In this document: one piece after another, positions 31,346-45,050 of the stretch | Layout: each line of letters opens with the position of its first letter | Position numbering within the stretch: position 1 is the stretch's first letter | DNA from: Blasia pusilla | Lineage: Eukaryota > Marchantiophyta > Marchantiopsida > Blasiales | Direction of reading: 5' to 3' | NCBI GenBank assembly: GCA_050084515.1 | Contig: CM114274.1 | Coordinates: 33,480,001 to 33,544,000, forward strand | DNA length: 64,000 bases | Translations under genes and position numbers: made by a program | The notes under the pieces: generated by a model | Told to the model about the DNA's origin: nothing | The model's database searches: none | The model's input: only the letters and a program-made list of their open reading frames with translations

Positions 31346-34300
31346 TGGCCCTTGAATTTTGCTTCCATTTCTCCCTGCTCGCGTCCTCTTTCGTGACATG
31401 TCGCCGATCCCTTGCCTCTCAATGCTTGTGCTTCTAGACTTTCTTAAACCGTAGTGGCGCATCTCGTTACAGGGCTCATTTTAGGGCCTTGGGCTCTCAA
31501 GGGCTCTCTCATGGCTTGTCGATTTTTCTCGCTGTTTGGCGCTCTCTTGTGGCATCTAGCCTCTTGCAACTCACTCTAATCCCCATTGTCTTGCTGCTTT
31601 CCGTTTAGTGTTGTGTTTTCACACGCCTCTTATGGCTTTTGTGCTTTTAGGTAGGGTTGATGTATTGAGTTTGCTATTGTGGTAGCCTCTCAGCACTTGG
31701 GTGAGTAGGATGGGGATGCTTTTAGCGCTTGAGTGAAAATACTTATGTAGGGTGGGGTAGTCTCGATCTTTGGAAGAATACACGGTTGTAGGATGGGGAT
31801 GCTCTCGGCTGGTGAGTATTTGGATTTGGGTTGGGAGTGTTATCAGCGCTTGGGTGATATGCAAGGCCCTTGTATTGCAACCTAATGTAGGATGGGGGTC
31901 GCTCTTAGGTTACTATGCACGCTAGTGGGCTCTGTCAAAGCTACTGAGAGAGCGGCTATTCTCTCCACATGCATTTATTTCATAGTGTAGGCAAGAAAGA
32001 TCATATGCAAATAGATAGTGAGAAGATAGCTTTAGCTTTACACCATAAAACCTCACAGATAAGCTTCCAATTTAACTTTTAAAAAAATGCACACTTACAT
32101 TGATCTCCTTCTTTATATTGCTCACCTGAGATGCATCGTCTCTTGTCTACTTATACTTGAACTTCTTGTAGATTCCTCTTGAAACTACTCATCACCATAA
32201 ACCTCCATATCTTTAAGGAATGTACTCTTCTACGCAAACACTGTGGAGTCCTCATTTGGAGGATGTTTTGATTTAGACCTACCTTGATACTCAACAAATT
32301 GGAAAAGTTTCTTCAAGTAGCTAGCCACCTCAATTAAGGGATTCCTTTGTGGTTCTAAGGAGGGAAGAGAATATCTCTTAGCATCTCTGAAATTTGGCTC
32401 ACTATCATATCCAACCTAGTCTCCCATTCTGGGTTGATCTTGCTTCCGACTTTTGGACTTGAGTGCAATCTGATCAAATTGTTCTTTGAAATCAGAGACG
32501 ACGATCTTTCAAATGGTGTAGTATCTGCATGCGTAACTCCATAGTGTTTCTTAAAGTTGGACGCGTGAGCTTATTTTTCCACTCCACCCTTTCCCTTAGC
32601 TTTTTTCAACTTCATAGTTGTATGTCTTTTAGTCATATCTCACCTCTCTTCTCCTCTATACAATTAGGAAATTTGTCACCAATCTTTTATTTACAAATTG
32701 TATATAATATTTGCAAGCTTCTAAGGAAGCCCCAAAGAAGAGTTGTAAGACTACAAACATGAAGGAAAGTTGTGGTAGATTAGAACTTATGATGATGGTT
32801 GAGTCTTTAATGCTTCTCCTTCAATGTACTCTTGCCAACACATATAAAGCTCAGTGAGCACATTGGTTGTGCAACCTTGCTCCTAGTTAAAGTAAGTGTA
32901 GAACGTAGAGAATTTGATAGAAGATTGTAAATCACTATGAATAGCAAGAAGCAAAAACGAAACGCACGATTGTATGTCTGTGTACAGATTTCAAACTCTA
33001 ATAAAAAAATGGAAATCCAAGCCTCCTATTCTTTCATATTGTAAACACATCAATCTTAACACTATTTGGAGGTGACAACGGATTGAAAACCATAAGATCC
33101 TTAAATACTTGCTTGTAGGGACCCCCAAAGTGGCAATGAACTCTAAATTCAAATAGATTAGGTGGAAATTACGACCCTAACCTTCATCTAATTCAAATTA
33201 GATTAGGCAGTGATCATGATCCTAACTGCTATCTACAACTTGATTGATATTGGTTAAAAATACTGCTTAATAGTAATGGTAAAAACAATTGTTCCTCGTA
33301 CGATAACCATTTACGTGTATAATAAAAAATGATTACATTCACAAAGGGTGAATTTTACAATGATGCATGACATGCAATGGGTTTATGTTTAGAGACACGT
33401 ATCAAGCACGGGAGGCCCCTTCCTGCAACCCCATCCTCTAATAATAATATAGATTCCTCCCACCAAAATAACAAATATTAATTAAATCATTAGTTCATCT
33501 TAATTAATGAAATAATTTTCCTCTTTCATTTATTAAATTAATTTTTCTTTCTCAAAATATCAAATGTGAATTAAGGGAAAAAAATGTGGGTTTGTTACAA
33601 CTTTTTCTTCTTGTGCATCTAGGATCCCTAATAATAATATGGATAAAACCCTAAAATCTATGTCATCGAGAAATTGCCTTGTTTTGAATAGTTTGGTTTG
33701 TATAAATTTTGATTAGAGGAGACAATTAAAACCACAAATCAGTCTTTATCTAAATAGAGATTTTGAAGTGAGCTGCCAAAAATGGTAAAAAGTCTAGTTG
33801 AACCCAATAAGCATCTCATGCAATACAATATTAGAGTATGTCAAAAAAAGAATATGAAGGTGACACTCCCTTAATGCAAAAAGGAGGCTTATAAAACGAA
33901 GAAGGAAAGAAAAGAAGAGACACATTTCTACTCGCAAAGAGCTACTGTCCAGAAAGCTACGTTGTCATTGATAATCATCAAGGTTCAAAGATAATTAGTA
34001 TAAGGGTAAGAAATTCAATTCAAAGAAGAAATTTCTAGACTCAAAGTAAATTGAAAAGATCTTTAATTTAAACTAGAAGTGATAGAAAAATCCTCACTAC
34101 AAAAAATAGTAAGAACTTAGTGAGTATTATTTGGATAGATAAGGAAGGGAACAGTAAAACAAGCACTTTGAAGAGCAAATGAAAAACGTTCATGGAAATC
34201 TAGGTTTCCTCCAAAAGTTGAAACGAAAAATCTTCCAAAACATCATTCTAATAGAAAGACCATAATCATCATGGCCATGCAAATCAAGAGGAGTTAAGAA

Positions 34301-35770
34301 GTGAAAGGTCCTATAGAAATTATCATATAGAAATTTAGAGAAGATGTTTTGAAGCTTTGCGTGTGTTCTCTTTGTAAATTGTAAGGGATTGAGAGAGTAT
34401 TTGAAATCTAGGAAGTTGGGCTTCCATCCTAGAGTATAATTGTTTGGAAATCTTTCTTGGACTCATTATAAAGTGCACTCAAGTGAGAAAGAATGCTACA
34501 AAAGAGCTATCTTGCTACTTGAAGAGGAAGGAAGTGCTTGAAGAGACAAACTGCTCATCTCTTTGTACTTTTAGTCTAAGAGAGCTATAGATATAAGTTA
34601 AGTAGCTTGATTAGTTTGTGTGTGAAATTTTTTAAGCTAAAGAGAATAGGCAAAGAAATTTTGGAGAGCATAGACTAACATATGATTTTGTAGATGGATC
34701 ATGAGTCTATAGTCTTGAGTCTTGGTAATCAAGTAAGTCATCTGTTGGTTAAAAGAGAATTGAGCCATGTACTTCTCATATCATATGTCAATATACAAGC
34801 CAAGATTGATCTTAGTGTTCAATGGCAATATGTCAAGTGGGTTTAATAAAACCTCATTTTTTTATTGGGGTTTTTTTTAAGATAAAAGTCTTATTCACAT
34901 TTCAAAATTAATAAGTTTATTAAGATTTTTACTTAATTTTGTCATCTAGAATAAATAAATTTAAATTAATCCCATTGATTTCACAATCTAATTACTTTTC
35001 TTCTATCTCAAATCTATTAAAATTATATATTTTTGTTAATATTAGAATATCTCCACTCTAGATAGTGCCTTGCACTTCTATACCAAACTCTATAGGAGGC
35101 GTAGGACACTATCTATAGTGCCCTATAGGACCAAACTTTATACTTCAACTTGGTGATGTTAAGTCTCCAACCCAAGTTTTATAGTGATGGATCACTAACA
35201 AAATCTTTTGACCTAAAACCATGAGAGTTTTGTGCTACTAGTGGAAACATAGTGTATGCTTGTAGAAAAACATTTTTAGAAATGAAATTTTGAAATAATG
35301 AAACAAAAATAAAAGATCCTTGCTACGTATCACTAGCATATTTCAAATTCCTCCACTCACAATTGTGGAATTGAAGGAGAGAGGAATATTCAAGGAAGGC
35401 TCTTGCACTAGAGATAACTGTAAAAATATGACTATCCATTGCCCTCGTATAGTCAAATTGTGAGAGGAGTGTAGAAAAGATGGATGGAAAAGAGAGAAAA
35501 GGAGATATGGGTGGATGATTGCATAATTAATAACTCTACAAAGTATAATCTAGATGTCATCTTCTATGTGATTGTAAGCATAAGAATTTAACCACGATAA
35601 AATTTATTTTTATATATATATATATTTATTTATTTATATTTATATACACACATTGTAACATTGATGTAACATATAGTAACATCGATGGACCACATCTTTA
35701 TCGTTTGTATATTGGATCCCATAATTTCAATCTTCTAAGATCATCTTAGCCTTCAAACCAGCGTTTCTTT
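31346..35770. other. Gene-free AT-rich interval
   Basis: No ORF with recognisable content is seen in about 4.4 kb. Longest frames are below 85 codons. There is a short AT-rich stretch with TATATATATA near 35614. Nothing else of note. Confidence 0.5.
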
Positions 35771-36054
35771 CATTCCAAGTGGATTTTTCCTCAACTAGTC
35801 TAATTTGTCTTTTCGAAAAATCTCAAGGTTATACATTGGAAATGTTTGTACGGGCCTGGGTACCCATGGCCCGCCGTGCCTGTAACGTAAACCCAAGCTT
35901 TGGAAAACCGCACCAACCCGCCCCCAACGTCTGTAGCGCGGGCCATCCCGCCTTGATGTGGACCAATGCAAGCAGCGAGCAGCTTAGGCAAGGACTCATG
36001 GCCTGCACACTTGTTTGATCCCTATCTTACCAAGCCCTAACGGGCCACTAGACA

Positions 36055-36386
36055 AGGTTGCATATGGACAAAGTCCGTGTCCGCAGACATTTTCACGTCC
36101 GTGAAGTTCCGTGCTATAGAAGGACTTGTCCGTGTTGACCCCATCTCCCCCCTTCTTTCTCATGCCTCCCACTTGCCTTCATGATCCGCGCTTTCTCATT
36201 TCTTCCTCTTTCCACCTTCATTCTCTCCCTCCTTATTGCCCTGCCCCTGCCTTGCCTTGCCTTCCACCATGAACTATAAGTGCGGGCTCCATGTTTTGCA
36301 ATCCATGTCCGCGAACTTGTCCAAACTTGTCTGTCCATGTCCTTCCTAAGGACGGACTTGTCCGTTTTTATGCAACCATGTTACAG
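36055..36386 (+). mobile_element. MITE-like non-autonomous element, most complete copy
   Basis: The left end GGTTGCATATGGACAAAGTC and the right end, read inward as GGTTGCATAAAAACGGACAA then GTCCGTCC, form imperfect inverted repeats around about 330 bp without a gene. Related fragments occur at 1-215 and 1905-2078. The interior has pyrimidine-rich CCTTGCCTTGCCTTCCA and palindromic bits such as CGGACTTGTCCG. No clear target duplication was found. The transposase that moves it is unknown. Confidence 0.65.
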
Positions 36387-36399
36387 GGATACCATAAAA

Positions 36400-38700
36400 A
36401 CCCGGGCAAGAGAACCATCAAGCATGTCCGGACTTGTCTGTTTCTGGGTAACCTTGGAAAATCTACTATGGCTTTCCTTGGAAATATTGTACTTGCCAAA
36501 GAACTCTTCTTTCTTCAAAACTTTAATACCGAATAGAAACTACTAAGTCTACAAGGCCAAAAATCACACATACACACATATACAAAAGAGAATGCTAGCT
36601 TGCAGTATCACTATAAGAAATTATTAGCTTTGTCTTGAACTTGCGAATATGCATATATGAACGGTTTCAAATGGATCTAACCTATATAATAAAACCCCTT
36701 CATTATAACCATAGTATAAATGTACATAGAGTTTTGAGTTAGTAGTCGCACACATAGAATTGAAAGATGAATTTTTTTACTTGTTTAGAATATTGAGAAT
36801 ATTTTCATTTAGATATCAAAGTTTGGAAAATTTTGAACTTCAATTTGATGAGAAAGTTTTGGTGAAAATGGTGATTTAAAAATCAAATTTCTGCATTTAT
36901 TGGAGAAACAATTGTTTGGAATTTTAGCATACACGGATCTGGTAAAAACTTTTTTTTCTTTCTTTCTTAAATTGAGAAATACAATTCAGGTTAAAAATGC
37001 AAGGATAATGAAGATTTATGTGCCTTCTCTATGCTCTAAAATTGAGGTTCCATATCCAAGATTATAGATCCAGATCTGACTTATTGACACATAATTTTAA
37101 AATGGAAATGTTGAAATCTTTTAAAAGATCTTCATTCTATGGACTTTCATTATGACTACTAAAGCTTCCCCATACACAAGACTTGAGACCACACAATCTC
37201 GTCAATGAAGCTTTATGTTGCTTGTGTTACATCTCAATCTAAACCTTTTCACACTCATGGAAGATATGAGAAGTCAAATTAATCATCACAAAAATGTTAC
37301 ATAGGCTTTCAAATTTACATCTCTATAATGTGCTAAAAAAACATGGATTGTCATGTTATCTTCAGAGTATAAATTGGGAACATGCAACTTTCATAAGTTT
37401 GTTTCTTACACAAATTCTTGTCTTTTTTTCTAATCTTTCAATCTTCTACTCTTTCTCTAATTAATTGGGAAAATGGGATTCCATGTAGAGGAGGTATTTT
37501 CAACGTATGGACTGGCAGTAAAATTGAAGAGTTGGGAAAATTAATTTACGAAAGTAATGAGGAAATGGAAGTGAAATAAAATGAAATGGATGACTCTGAT
37601 CCATTACATTCTTTGCAATTGAAACCAGACCTCCCCACCACCTCGATTTATATATTTTGAACTTACCCATTCGGGAAGGAGTTGCGCATTCGTGAAACAT
37701 TGACAAACTGGCATATCCTACTTGAATGACATCAAACTGAAGTCAACAATGGGCTGGATCCAAATTATAGTGGACTTCAAAGAACATAGGCAGGTTGGAA
37801 CAAAAGTGAAAGAAAAGTTTGAATACCCATTCTTCCTCTACCATCATCTTTCACGTTCATGATCCAACCTGTTGTTTTCTTCCGGGAAGCACCGTATCTC
37901 TCGCACCCTACTGTCATACATACTCATTTACTAACTGTCGGATTCCTTCAAATGCTTACCTTGACATCTGTGTGGGAACTAAAGTTGCCTGCATCTCCAA
38001 GTTCTCGACATGCGTTCATCATCATCTGCTTTTACAAGACATTTTCTAATGCAACCTTTAAGAATCAAGTTTTTAGAAATTCAAAACCTCTTTGAAGGAG
38101 GAAGTAGGGGTTCCAACTTTGAGAGAGAGGACACCAGAAGAGGGGTTTGAAACTTTTTACTCAGAAATGCCTTAGAAGTGTGCAATTTCTCTTGTTCCAC
38201 AATTTTGGTTGTTCGAGACTTTGTCCTCCTGGCATCTCTTTCATCGAAATCTTCATCGCGAGCTGCCCCATGTTTCCAATAATCCTCACATACTACCTTT
38301 CATTTTCAGTAATGTACTCTCTAACTTACATGGAGAGAACCAAAAGAGAGGGTATCACAGTCTGGGAGACAATATCTCTGGTGGAACTCAGCGCCATAGC
38401 CCAAATCAAAATAAGGAAGTTGTGGGTCCTGTAGACACTTACTACTGCACGACACTGAGCCATCAGATTATTCCAGTTAAAAAATCAAGTCATTCTTTCC
38501 AGATCTACCTGGGCCCTGTTCAGACTTTGTATGTGGCCATGATGTATTCAAACTTGCTGAAACTAAACAGTAAGTAGGTAGGTGGCCATGATCCTTGTTG
38601 CCTACAACAATTGAAGCAGACGCATACTTTGTCATTCCAGACATTGATGTCTGGAATGACAAAGTACACCTACTAACTGCACATACGAAGAACTTTGATG
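36400..38700. other. No convincing gene; 3' flank of the coiled-coil gene
   Basis: Mostly AT-rich non-coding sequence. An ORF of 122 codons at 38209-38577 (plus) has no recognised motif and overlaps the region downstream of the minus-strand gene; I do not call it. A perfect hairpin at 38625-38666 is listed separately. Confidence 0.4.
38625..38666. other. Perfect 19-bp hairpin in the probable 3' UTR
   Basis: Arms TACTTTGTCATTCCAGACA and TGTCTGGAATGACAAAGTA surround a TTGA loop. It lies 47 bp past the inferred stop codon of the minus-strand gene, so it is probably transcribed in its 3' UTR. Confidence 0.85.
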
Positions 38701-38712
38701 TGTTTGTCCTCC

Positions 38713-41700
38713 TCAATAAGCTAGAAAGAGGTTTGTGCTATTGTGGGAATCCTGCTTCAACTGCAGCAGGCGATTTTCTATGTTTGCAAGAACTGGTTTG
38801 TATCTGTGAAAAGGCACACACATGTATTAGTGAGGACAAACTGCAACAAGTGACAAACTACCACAGAAATATTTCTTTTCATAAATTTGGAACTTCAAGG
38901 AGTTGGGACAGTGGAGAGAAAATGGCAAGTCATATGCATGAGAACAGATAGAATAGAAGGACTCACGTCCTGGCCAGACTGTGTGAAATCAGCCTGGCAG
39001 AATTGAGGTTTGCAGAGAGTTGGGCTACTTCTGCAGTCTGCTTCTCTAATTGTGCTTGCATCTCTGCTAACTTAACCTGTGAACATTCTCCACACAAGCT
39101 TAGAGTTGTCCACAAGTTTACAACCCACAAGCCTTCGCAGAACTCATAGAATCGTGTCTACCATAACCAACTCCACACCCTGGAAATTAGGCTTCTCTCC
39201 ATGGCAAAGTGATTTAGTCTTGGAAACTTTTTTTGGAAAAAATTTGCCCTTGTATCTTCTCATTTACGCAACACGGTTTTTTCTCTGCTGGTTTGTTAAT
39301 ATGCTGTCTGGTCAATAATAAGGTGTAGGCAAATGATGAATTCCTCACTGTATATCAAATAGACTGTTAGTCAGAAAAGTACAAACCTTAAGATTGATGT
39401 TATCTCTCTTCAATCCTTCAAGAAGACGTGTCTCCGTAGTATGATGTTCAGACTGTGACTGGTCATTTGTGCTCAAAGCTTGCTGCGAAACCGGTTGTTC
39501 TGATGCAGACAGGGCACATTCCATCCGAATACGGTTTATTTCCTCTCTTAATTGTTCATTGGTTTCTGACAACTTTTTAACCTGCATAAGACAACTTCAA
39601 CATGGATTGGACTTTGTTAGTAGGTGACTTAAGATAATTAGATATATATACCAAGGGTGTGAGCATCTGGCAAAATCCAGCTGAATTCCTGCATTTCTAA
39701 CACAATTTAAGATATGAAGGTGGGAGATTACATGTTCCTGCCAGATTTGAGACATCTTGAGACTCTCATTGGCAGTGATCTCCAAGTTTGAATTTACAAC
39801 AAAGAGCCTCTCGATTTCCTGTGATTGTGCATCAATCTGTACCAAAGAAAAGTAGATGAAATTGAAAGCATTAACTTATAACTGAAACCGTATGCACAGC
39901 AGAGCATGCTGAAATCACCCATAAATTCAAATAAGAAGATTTTTCACACCATCAGAAGATGATTCAAAATCTACAATACAGTAGCATGCAGCCCAAGAAA
40001 AATCCAAATGACTAGCAATAACCAAACTACCAGACATTACCAAAGAGCTAGAAATAACTACACATTACAAGCACAAGGAGTGCTCTCAGACAAGTCTAGC
40101 TTAAATCTCCATGGGTCAGACCACTGACCTCTCCAAGCAGTGTTTGCCGTCCTTTCTCCAACCGCTCCACCATCGATGCCAGCTCCCGCAATTGATTCTC
40201 ATGCTTGCTCTTCTCCAGCTGGATCACCGTCAAACAATAGTTTACAGGCTACAGTCCTTTGCATTCACCATGAACAGAACAGGAAGACAACTAAATGAAT
40301 TTCAATCGGAATCAGATGCTGCATCAAGGGGTTCAGCTCCATGCTGTTGATAGATAAAAGCAGCTTAAGACAGGAAGGGTTTGAAAAAGGAAATTCTCAT
40401 TACAACACTGATTGATTGATACTTTTCCAATAATGTTTCCCTCTGTTTACACTAAACCTAGCCAATTGTGGGAGTTACTGCATACTTTACTTTTCTCATT
40501 AAGGTTAAGGCTACTTTGAGTATGCAAACTGCAGTCAAAGCCATACCCTTTTATATATTGCAAAGCCTTCATGCATCAAGCCAGCTCCCAAGATCGATCC
40601 TCTCACAAACTCAAGAGATAAATATTTGCACTTGGTCTGACTGCTTCTGAGAATCCCTATGTGTACGTCAGGAAAGCCTTGAAAAGAGTCAACAGACCTA
40701 AACCAGGAGGTTAAAAACCATTCGCCCAAAATATCCAAATACCTTCAATTTTTCATTCTCATCTTTGAGCAACGACGTAGCCCAGGTATCCTACACAACA
40801 AACATTGATGAACATTGTCAGTGCTCCTGCACCCTATAATCATATGCATACAAAGAAAGAATGACAGCCCAATCAGATGTAAGATTCAAGTCATGGACAA
40901 TATTGTCCACCACAAGCCCATGACATCAAACTACCAAAATCATTAAAAGTTGCATGGTACCGTGGAAGTGCCAGTGTCCTCATAGGGTGAAGTTACAGTT
41001 AATGGTAGAGTAATGCTGGCAGACGTTATATCATCTTGTTCTGCTCAAATCCATGCCAAGGTAGGAAATCAGCACCCTGTCAGTCTGGAGGTTAACCTGA
41101 AAACCTTCAATAATATTCCTGTTGTAAGAGCACACTCTATTAACATGTTTGATCCTTCAACGTTGGCCTACTGCCAAGACAAAACTCCTCAGGCTCTGAT
41201 TTGCTTCCAAAGTTTCCCAAGTGACACTAGTCCAGCAAATTGATCGTGAAAAATGAGATCTGATCCACACTAATCACGATCCAATCTAATGTCACAAACG
41301 TGTTTGTAACTGTCAAACACATAATGTGAACAACCATGACGGCACTAGGTAGAATAGTAATCTGAGTTAAATTGGAATGCAATGAACACCAAACTGTGAG
41401 ATTGCAGACTGAATGCCGCAATATATAGTGTTACATTCACCCACCTGACTGAACTCGAGACACAGTAAGAGCCTTTTCGCAATCCTGCTTCGCGATTTCA
41501 AGGTCTTTTATCTTAGAGGCTAATGATGCATTTCTTTGTCGCTCCCATGCAACTTTCTCCTGTTCTTGTTGCAGCCTTTGCCACATTTCCTGTGAACCAG
41601 AGGCAAGATCTTGTTCAGGAGTAACATGGGCAAACTCAGGAGTGCAGATCAGTTTTCTTGTCATCCACAACAGACTAAAGAGAAGCATCTAAAGTGTAGA

Positions 41701-43211
41701 ACTCTTCACTATCAACAACTTGTTCAGTGACACTACAACAGTAGGAAAAGGAATCAATTGAGAATTCTGAATGGAAATACACAAAGTTTGGACCCACCTC
41801 CAATTCAGACTTGACGGCAGCAATCTCTTGCTGGTCAGGTGTGTATGAAGAGTAAGTGACATGCCCCTGATCTGCCTGCTGCAAAGTTTGCATCTCTGCT
41901 CTTAAAGTAGCCGCATCTTCTTCTGCCTAATTGGAATTGAAAGACAAGAGAGTAAGAACTGGTGCATGCTTGCAATCCTAAAACTCTAAAATAGTCAACC
42001 TCTACAAGCGTGCCTTCTTTTCATTGAATGTTTACCTTCAAGATTGAGTAAAACTATCAAGAAAACCGGGCTTTCCATTTCCTCTTGCTTAAGTTTCGCC
42101 GATGTCAAAAGCCTAAAGATCATCAATGCTTCATTCACCCAACTGTCCTTGGTAATTGATTCTGGTCTGTAATTTATTGTGTGGAAGTGTGGCAGTAAGT
42201 TCTTGTTGCCAAAAGCACATAGTCTTTGGCTCCAGTGCACCATAATCCTGAGAAACGGTGTAATGGTGGGTAGCATGTTTCAATCGTGCCCTACTCTGGT
42301 CTGCACTACATGCAAAGAACTATAAACAAAACTACAGTCTCACCTTGTACTGCTCCTCCTCGGCTTCTTTGAGCCTTCTTTTCATCACACGCAATTGTCC
42401 TAGCACGTCCTCCTGTCAACTTCTCCATCTCTCACATTTCAGACGAGGATACTCATCACTTCTTATCCACTCTTCACTGTGAAAACATTTTCATACACTC
42501 AAAAAAACATCTCTGCATCCAAATCCCCGGAGAGAAATACATCTTGGAAAATAGAAGGGGTTAATCAGAAACAGAAATGAAAACAGGCCACAAGTCACCT
42601 CAGGAAATTGCTTACCTTGGCGACTATGGCAGCGTCCCTCTCCATTGTCATTTGCTCCAAAGCCTTTTCTATCAAAGTTGGCGTCATATCTACCTTCTAA
42701 TATGGCACCTGTACACGACCATATCTCAGTGAGGATTTCTAACTGACCATCTACGAAAACACGAGGACTGCATCACCCCAACAGCAGAGTCAAAACTGTC
42801 CTGCTGGTCTTGCCATAAAATCTGGTAGCTTCTCCATTTCTACTTCCCACTGCACAGTTTTCCCCCACAAACAGAAAGGTAGACGGCTACTTCTCTCCCT
42901 TCCTTGCATGCATTCTAAAATTTCATTAGCATGAGAAACATAACCCAGTGCTTCATTCCTGTCAATTCTCCCACGAGTCTAGCGAAGACGCTGACTATAC
43001 TATAAAAAAATTAAGCACTTGCCAGAGACATCTCACTCGAGTGGTGGAGTATTGAGGGCACCACCACACCATAAATTAAGTATTGAGAAACCATATGACA
43101 GATGAGAATTCCTTCACTAGAAGCATTGGAGAGAAAAATCTGAAATGGAATCGTTCACACTTGTGAGCCATCTCCTCCCTACTCCTCTGCATTCCTCTCA
43201 AGAAGCTTACC
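38713..43211 (-). CDS. Coiled-coil protein resembling the plant ELKS/Rab6-interacting/CAST-like family
   Basis: A 5' UTR exon ends at 43211 (donor GTAAGC) and splices to 42708. The ATG is at 42687. Coding exons: 42687-42616, 42412-42344, 41926-41798, 41589 to about 41455, 40790-40743, 40218-40129, 39836-39732, 39581-39387, 39076-38967 and 38803-38713, giving about 350 residues. Nearly all boundaries are GT-AG and in phase. The exon-4 end is uncertain (GTTCAG keeps phase; GTGGGT at 41444 does not). The protein is almost wholly coiled coil: MTPTLIEKALEQMTMERD at the start, LRVMKRRLKEAEEEQYK, IDAQSQEIERLFVVNSNLE, and the C-terminal YKPVLANIENRLLQLKQDS. From memory these resemble the plant family annotated as ELKS/Rab6-interacting/CAST or golgin-like, inferred to act at Golgi or vesicle membranes. 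It is the only intact-looking host gene here. Confidence 0.75.
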
Positions 43212-44690
43212 TGGAAGAAGAAGAAGAAGGAGAAGAGACGGTGATCCCCGAAGACTTCAAGGGGTCCGAAAACGCGTTTGCATTCACTACTAGTGTCTTC
43301 GTTTAGGGTCCAACCGCCGATCCCCTAAGATCATTCATCCCGTCCTAAAGGCATTGCAACAACGGCCTCAATTGCTCGCCATGTGAGCTCTGGAGTCTGG
43401 AATCGACCTGCTAGCTTAGGGCTCTGCGACGATCACCGACACTGTCAGAGCCTCCCTTGTCAAGGCAGAGCAAGCAGGAGCGATCCGCTTGACATGATCC
43501 GAAAGCTGTGAGACGAGAAAGCAACAGCGACCGTCTGTACCTTGAGCCCGCGTGCAGTGGCATCTAATTCCCCGCTAAATTGCATCACAGACTCCTCTCA
43601 AATTCCATCCCCTCCTTGTGAAACATCCTGGTCTTCAATCCCACTCTCCCAACTCCTACGAATCAAGAATTCTGTCTATCTGCTTCCCGATCCACCCAAC
43701 AAGAGGCCACTTCAAACAATCTCAACATCCACAATTGCAATGTTTCCGGTTGACGGTTTTCGTGGTCACATAAGGAAAGCGCACTCGTGGTCTCGTACTA
43801 ATTATTAATCGTGTGGAAGAACTGCTGCTTTTTTTCGTCGGCACATCATCTAATTTCTCTTGACCCTAGATTTGAGATAAGTAACTGGCTAGTATGGTTA
43901 TCGTGATTAATGTTATGGTTTTCGGAGGTAAGTGTGCTTGTACATGTGAACCAAGTAATACTAAAATAGTTAAAAAGTAAGTGTTATTTAAAGTATAACT
44001 GTATGAACTTAAAGTAGTGTATGTAAAAGAAATTATGTGTAGATTTGGTTACACACGAATTTACCGATGAACATTTGTTTGACGGGAAAGAAAACAATAT
44101 ATTGGTGAGCATTTGTGGATGCAGTGGGTATATTGTAATAATTTCAACGATGGCTTTGAATATGAAAACATTAAGGAATCCATTTGGAGTAGTTGATTCA
44201 GGAGTCAATTAATTAAGGACTGTTTGGTATGATCTTTGTTCGGTGTTGAGAATGTGAAAGAAATGTGCTGAAAATCACGCTTTGAAAGAAATAAAATGAT
44301 TAACAAGTATTCCACTGAGAGGGTAGGACATGCAAGAAATTACAAACAAAAGGGGACATTATGAATTTAATTCAAAATATTTATAAAAGGGGTTGGTTTG
44401 AGTGAAATGGCAAAGCACTCAAATTGATATGGAGAAGAGTTCAGCTAAAGTAGTTCCAAAAAACTCTTATCTGAAGTGCAAATGGCATAAAGGTGGTAGT
44501 GGGAGTGAAGTAGAAACCACCGAAATTGATATGGAGAAAAGTTAAGTTGAACTAGTATGTTCCAAAAACCATGATCTGAAGTGGACATGGCAAGTGAGAG
44601 AACTCCAATTGAAAGTTTGAACAGTACGTAATCGCATAGTGTAGACGGTTTGAACTATCCTCTATAGTCTCTCAACATGAACTGAATTAT
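43212..44690. other. Probable 5' UTR and promoter region of the coiled-coil gene, then non-coding
   Basis: The 43.2-43.8 kb part is less AT-rich and would hold the transcription start of the minus-strand gene; no TATA box is obvious. A frame at 43542-43808 (plus) has no recognisable product. From 43.8 to 44.7 kb the DNA is AT-rich with two related paragraphs (AATTGATATGGAGAA at about 44422 and 44527) but no gene. Confidence 0.45.
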
Positions 44691-44707
44691 ACTAAGTTGA
44701 AGTCTAA

Positions 44708-45050
44708 GTTGTGGACTATCTTCTAAATAAGGACCAAGAAGCCTTCCAAAATCAGAAACTTGATTTCTGATTTCTTGCAACTGAATTTTGAGAGCTTGAA
44801 TTTGAGCAACGTCTTGCTGGTTTTGGTGAAGTGAAGAGAAGAATGCTTTGTTGAGTTCGTTGATTTGTGTAGACGAGTGCAGGTTGTTCTACTCTGTTGT
44901 ACGGACTGAATTTGTACAATCATCATCAGATGATTGCACTCTCATTTCATCACTACTAATCCCTTGATGGTATTGAATGTTGATATCTCTGTCCCTGAAC
45001 TGAATATTGTTGGCTTGTCGAGAATCATGTGATGAAGATGCAGCTTAATG
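44708..45050 (-). CDS. Unrecognised coiled-coil exon downstream of Helitron-2
   Basis: One minus-strand frame gives a coding-like peptide: ANNIQFRDRDINIQYHQGIS, then INELNKAFFSSLHQNQQDVA and QLQEIRNQVSDFGRLLGPYL, predicted helical. It contains one TAG (near 44890). It lies on the same strand as and downstream of the Helitron helicase and accessory ORF, so it may be a captured exon or a last ORF of the element. The family is not recognised. Confidence 0.4.

Noticed and set aside
38209-38577. 122-codon plus-strand ORF
   Set aside because: No recognised motif, no splice context, and it abuts the 3' region of the opposite-strand gene. It is within chance length for this composition.
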